Origin: Granulibacter bethesdensis CGDNIH1
GTDB taxonomy: Bacteria; Pseudomonadota; Alphaproteobacteria; Acetobacterales; Acetobacteraceae
Assembly: GCF_000014285.2 (NCBI RefSeq)
Contig: NC_008343.2
Coordinates: forward strand, 1 to 64,000
DNA length: 64,000 nucleotides
Direction of reading: 5' to 3'
The translations under genes were made by a program, and so were the position numbers. This document shows, in pieces, positions 62,686 through 64,000 of the stretch. Within the stretch, counting starts at the first letter, position 1; every line of letters begins with the position of its first letter. The notes under the pieces were generated by a model. It had not been told where the DNA came from. It was given only the letters and a program-made list of their open reading frames with translations, and did no database searches.

Positions 62686-63904
62686 ACCAGCGCAGTCTGA
62701 AAAGACGCGGGCCTCCGTGCCGTGATCCCGGCCGGAGTCTGTCGCCGATCAGGGAGCATATCCCTCCCAACATCATGAAGACGACCATGGGGCGTGGTGT
62801 GCCATCGGCCAGCACCGCAACGCCTGTGCCAAATAAAGCGCCCAGCACATATTGAAGTGTGCCCATCAGGGCAGAGGCACTCCCGGCATGGGCCGCGTGT
62901 GGGCTGAGCGCGCCGACTGCGGCGGTCGGGGTCAGGAAACCCTGAATCGACTGGGCGAGAAACAGCAGGATCATCATTCCGATCAGACCACCCAGGCCGG
63001 TATAGACATTCACGATCAGCAGAGAGACCAGCCAAAGATAGAGAGTGGTGCCGATCCGCAAAACACGATGCATTCCCAACCGTGGCAGGGCCAGATTATT
63101 AAGCTGGCTGCACCCGATATAGCCGACCGCGTTCATCCCGAAGATCATGCCATAAACGGTCGGGCTGATATGGTAATACTGGATAAAGGCGGCAGGGGAG
63201 CCGGCCAGATAGGTAAACAGGGCTGCCACACAAAAGCCGCTGAGCATGGCATGGGTGATGAACACCCGTTCGCGCAGGATCGTGCCGTAGCGGATCACAA
63301 TACTGCCGGGGGACAGCATCAGTCTCTTTTCCGGTGCCAGGGTGTCGGGCAGGAACATGATCACCAGCACCACGCAGACCGCGCCATACAGGCTGCCCAG
63401 CCAGAAAATGGCCCGCCATGACATGACAGACAGCATCATCCCCCCGAGTGTAGGCGCCAGCAACGGCACCACCCCCATGATCAGCATCAGGCGGGAGATC
63501 AGGCGCGCGGCTTCATGCCCGTCGGACATGTCCCTCACGATGGCGCGTGGTGTCACCATGCCGGCTGATCCGCCAAGGGCGGCAATCAGCCTGAACAGGG
63601 TAAAGCTCCATAAATCCGTGGCCAGGGCGCACCCCGTTGAAGCCAGCGTATAGATCAGCATCCCGGCAATCAGCGGAATGCGGCGGCCAAACCGGTCGGA
63701 CAGGGTTCCATTGGTCAGATGCCCGATAGCCAGGCCGACGAACCATGCTGCCAGGGTAATCTGGGCGGCCCCTTGATAATGGCCGCCAATATCAGCCTGC
63801 AACTGCGGGAAGGCCGGCAGATACATGTCGGTGGACATGGGTCCGACGGAGGTAACAAGACCCAGCAGGATGATCAGGGGGACGGAAAGACGCGCGGAAG
63901 GCAT
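62666..63904 (-). CDS. Bcr/CflA-type multidrug efflux MFS transporter
   Basis: Inner-membrane drug/proton antiporter, 412 residues with 12 predicted helices. The N-terminus LIILLGLVTSVGPMSTDMYLPAFPQLQADIG matches the Bcr/CflA signature. HLTNGTLSDRFGRRIPLIAGML is motif A, and GSAGMVTPRAIVRDMSDGHEAARLISRLMLIMGVVPLLAPTLGGMML covers the conserved second-repeat region. Members export bicyclomycin, chloramphenicol, sulfonamides or cysteine. The 3' end overlaps the ketoreductase gene by 20 bases. Only 96 bases remain to the window edge, without another visible gene. Confidence 0.9.
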   Translation of the reverse strand: MPSARLSVPLIILLGLVTSVGPMSTDMYLPAFPQLQADIGGHYQGAAQITLAAWFVGLAIGHLTNGTLSDRFGRRIPLIAGMLIYTLASTGCALATDLWSFTLFRLIAALGGSAGMVTPRAIVRDMSDGHEAARLISRLMLIMGVVPLLAPTLGGMMLSVMSWRAIFWLGSLYGAVCVVLVIMFLPDTLAPEKRLMLSPGSIVIRYGTILRERVFITHAMLSGFCVAALFTYLAGSPAAFIQYYHISPTVYGMIFGMNAVGYIGCSQLNNLALPRLGMHRVLRIGTTLYLWLVSLLIVNVYTGLGGLIGMMILLFLAQSIQGFLTPTAAVGALSPHAAHAGSASALMGTLQYVLGALFGTGVAVLADGTPRPMVVFMMLGGICSLIGDRLRPGSRHGGPRLFRLRWSMPSRH

Positions 63905-64000
63905 GACGCCGCCCGTACTACTCCCGGTCGATCAGGAGCAGCGAAAACTTCGCAGGGGCAGGAATGCAGGAACTCTGTTCCTTGACTATTTAAAGGCGAT

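Noticed and set aside
1-64000. Searched for tRNA and rRNA genes, CRISPR repeats, transposases and phage genes
   Set aside because: No TPsiC-like GGTTCRA contexts with cloverleaf potential, repeat-spacer arrays, or transposase/integrase-like proteins were seen by eye; a dedicated scan (tRNAscan, ISfinder) was not possible.

Overview
The window looks like chromosomal DNA of an acetic acid bacterium (Acetobacteraceae, Alphaproteobacteria). Two observations support this. First, the left part has the alphaproteobacterial origin-proximal order: hemE, a DnaA-box intergenic region, a PPDK regulatory protein, maf, leuS, lptE, holA, parB, parA, rsmG, mnmG, mnmE. Second, a serine-cycle methylotrophy operon and an aryl-polyene-type pigment cluster occur together. 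From memory, Granulibacter bethesdensis is a yellow, methanol-using member of the family and fits best, but the species name is inference. No rRNA, tRNA, CRISPR array, insertion sequence or phage gene was found.

Layout. 0-15 kb: a drug-type MFS pump, hemE, the probable replication origin (about 2.62-3.0 kb), housekeeping genes and the parAB-rsmG-mnmG-mnmE block with three parS sites. 15-22 kb: a thioredoxin-fold protein, a DNA alkyl-transferase, a quinone reductase, CspA, HU, MntH and an orphan ABC ATPase with degenerate motifs. 22-31 kb: the heat-shock genes hrcA-grpE-dnaK-dnaJ on the minus strand, then rph, rdgB, a nitroreductase and hemW on the plus strand. 31-41 kb: a minus-strand cluster of type II fatty-acid/polyketide-like enzymes (two hotdog dehydratases, ketosynthase, chain-length factor, AMP ligase, acyltransferase, LolA-like protein, MMPL exporter), resembling aryl polyene clusters but with dctA between its genes. 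The matching ketoreductase appears to sit 20 kb away at 61.9 kb. No acyl carrier protein is present.

41-49 kb: a polysaccharide deacetylase, an exbB-exbD-tonB operon with a Fur-box-like palindrome, two unrecognised genes that look like diverged tandem copies, copC-copD and an L,D-transpeptidase. 49.5-61.1 kb: nine genes in one direction (fhs, sgaA, hprA, mtdA, fchA, mtkA, mtkB, ppc, mclA). They take formate-level C1 units through tetrahydrofolate, convert glyoxylate plus serine to hydroxypyruvate and glycerate, carboxylate PEP, activate malate to malyl-CoA and cleave it to acetyl-CoA plus glyoxylate. glyA, glycerate kinase, enolase, malate dehydrogenase and methanol oxidation must lie elsewhere. 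A beta-carbonic anhydrase converges on this operon and could supply bicarbonate to Ppc. The window closes with the detached ketoreductase and a Bcr/CflA-type MFS pump.

The signals most worth following are the split aryl polyene pathway, its parS site and large gene overlap, the motif-degenerate ABC ATPase, the paired unknown genes, and the regulatory hairpins and repeats around leuS, the serine-cycle operon and dnaKJ.
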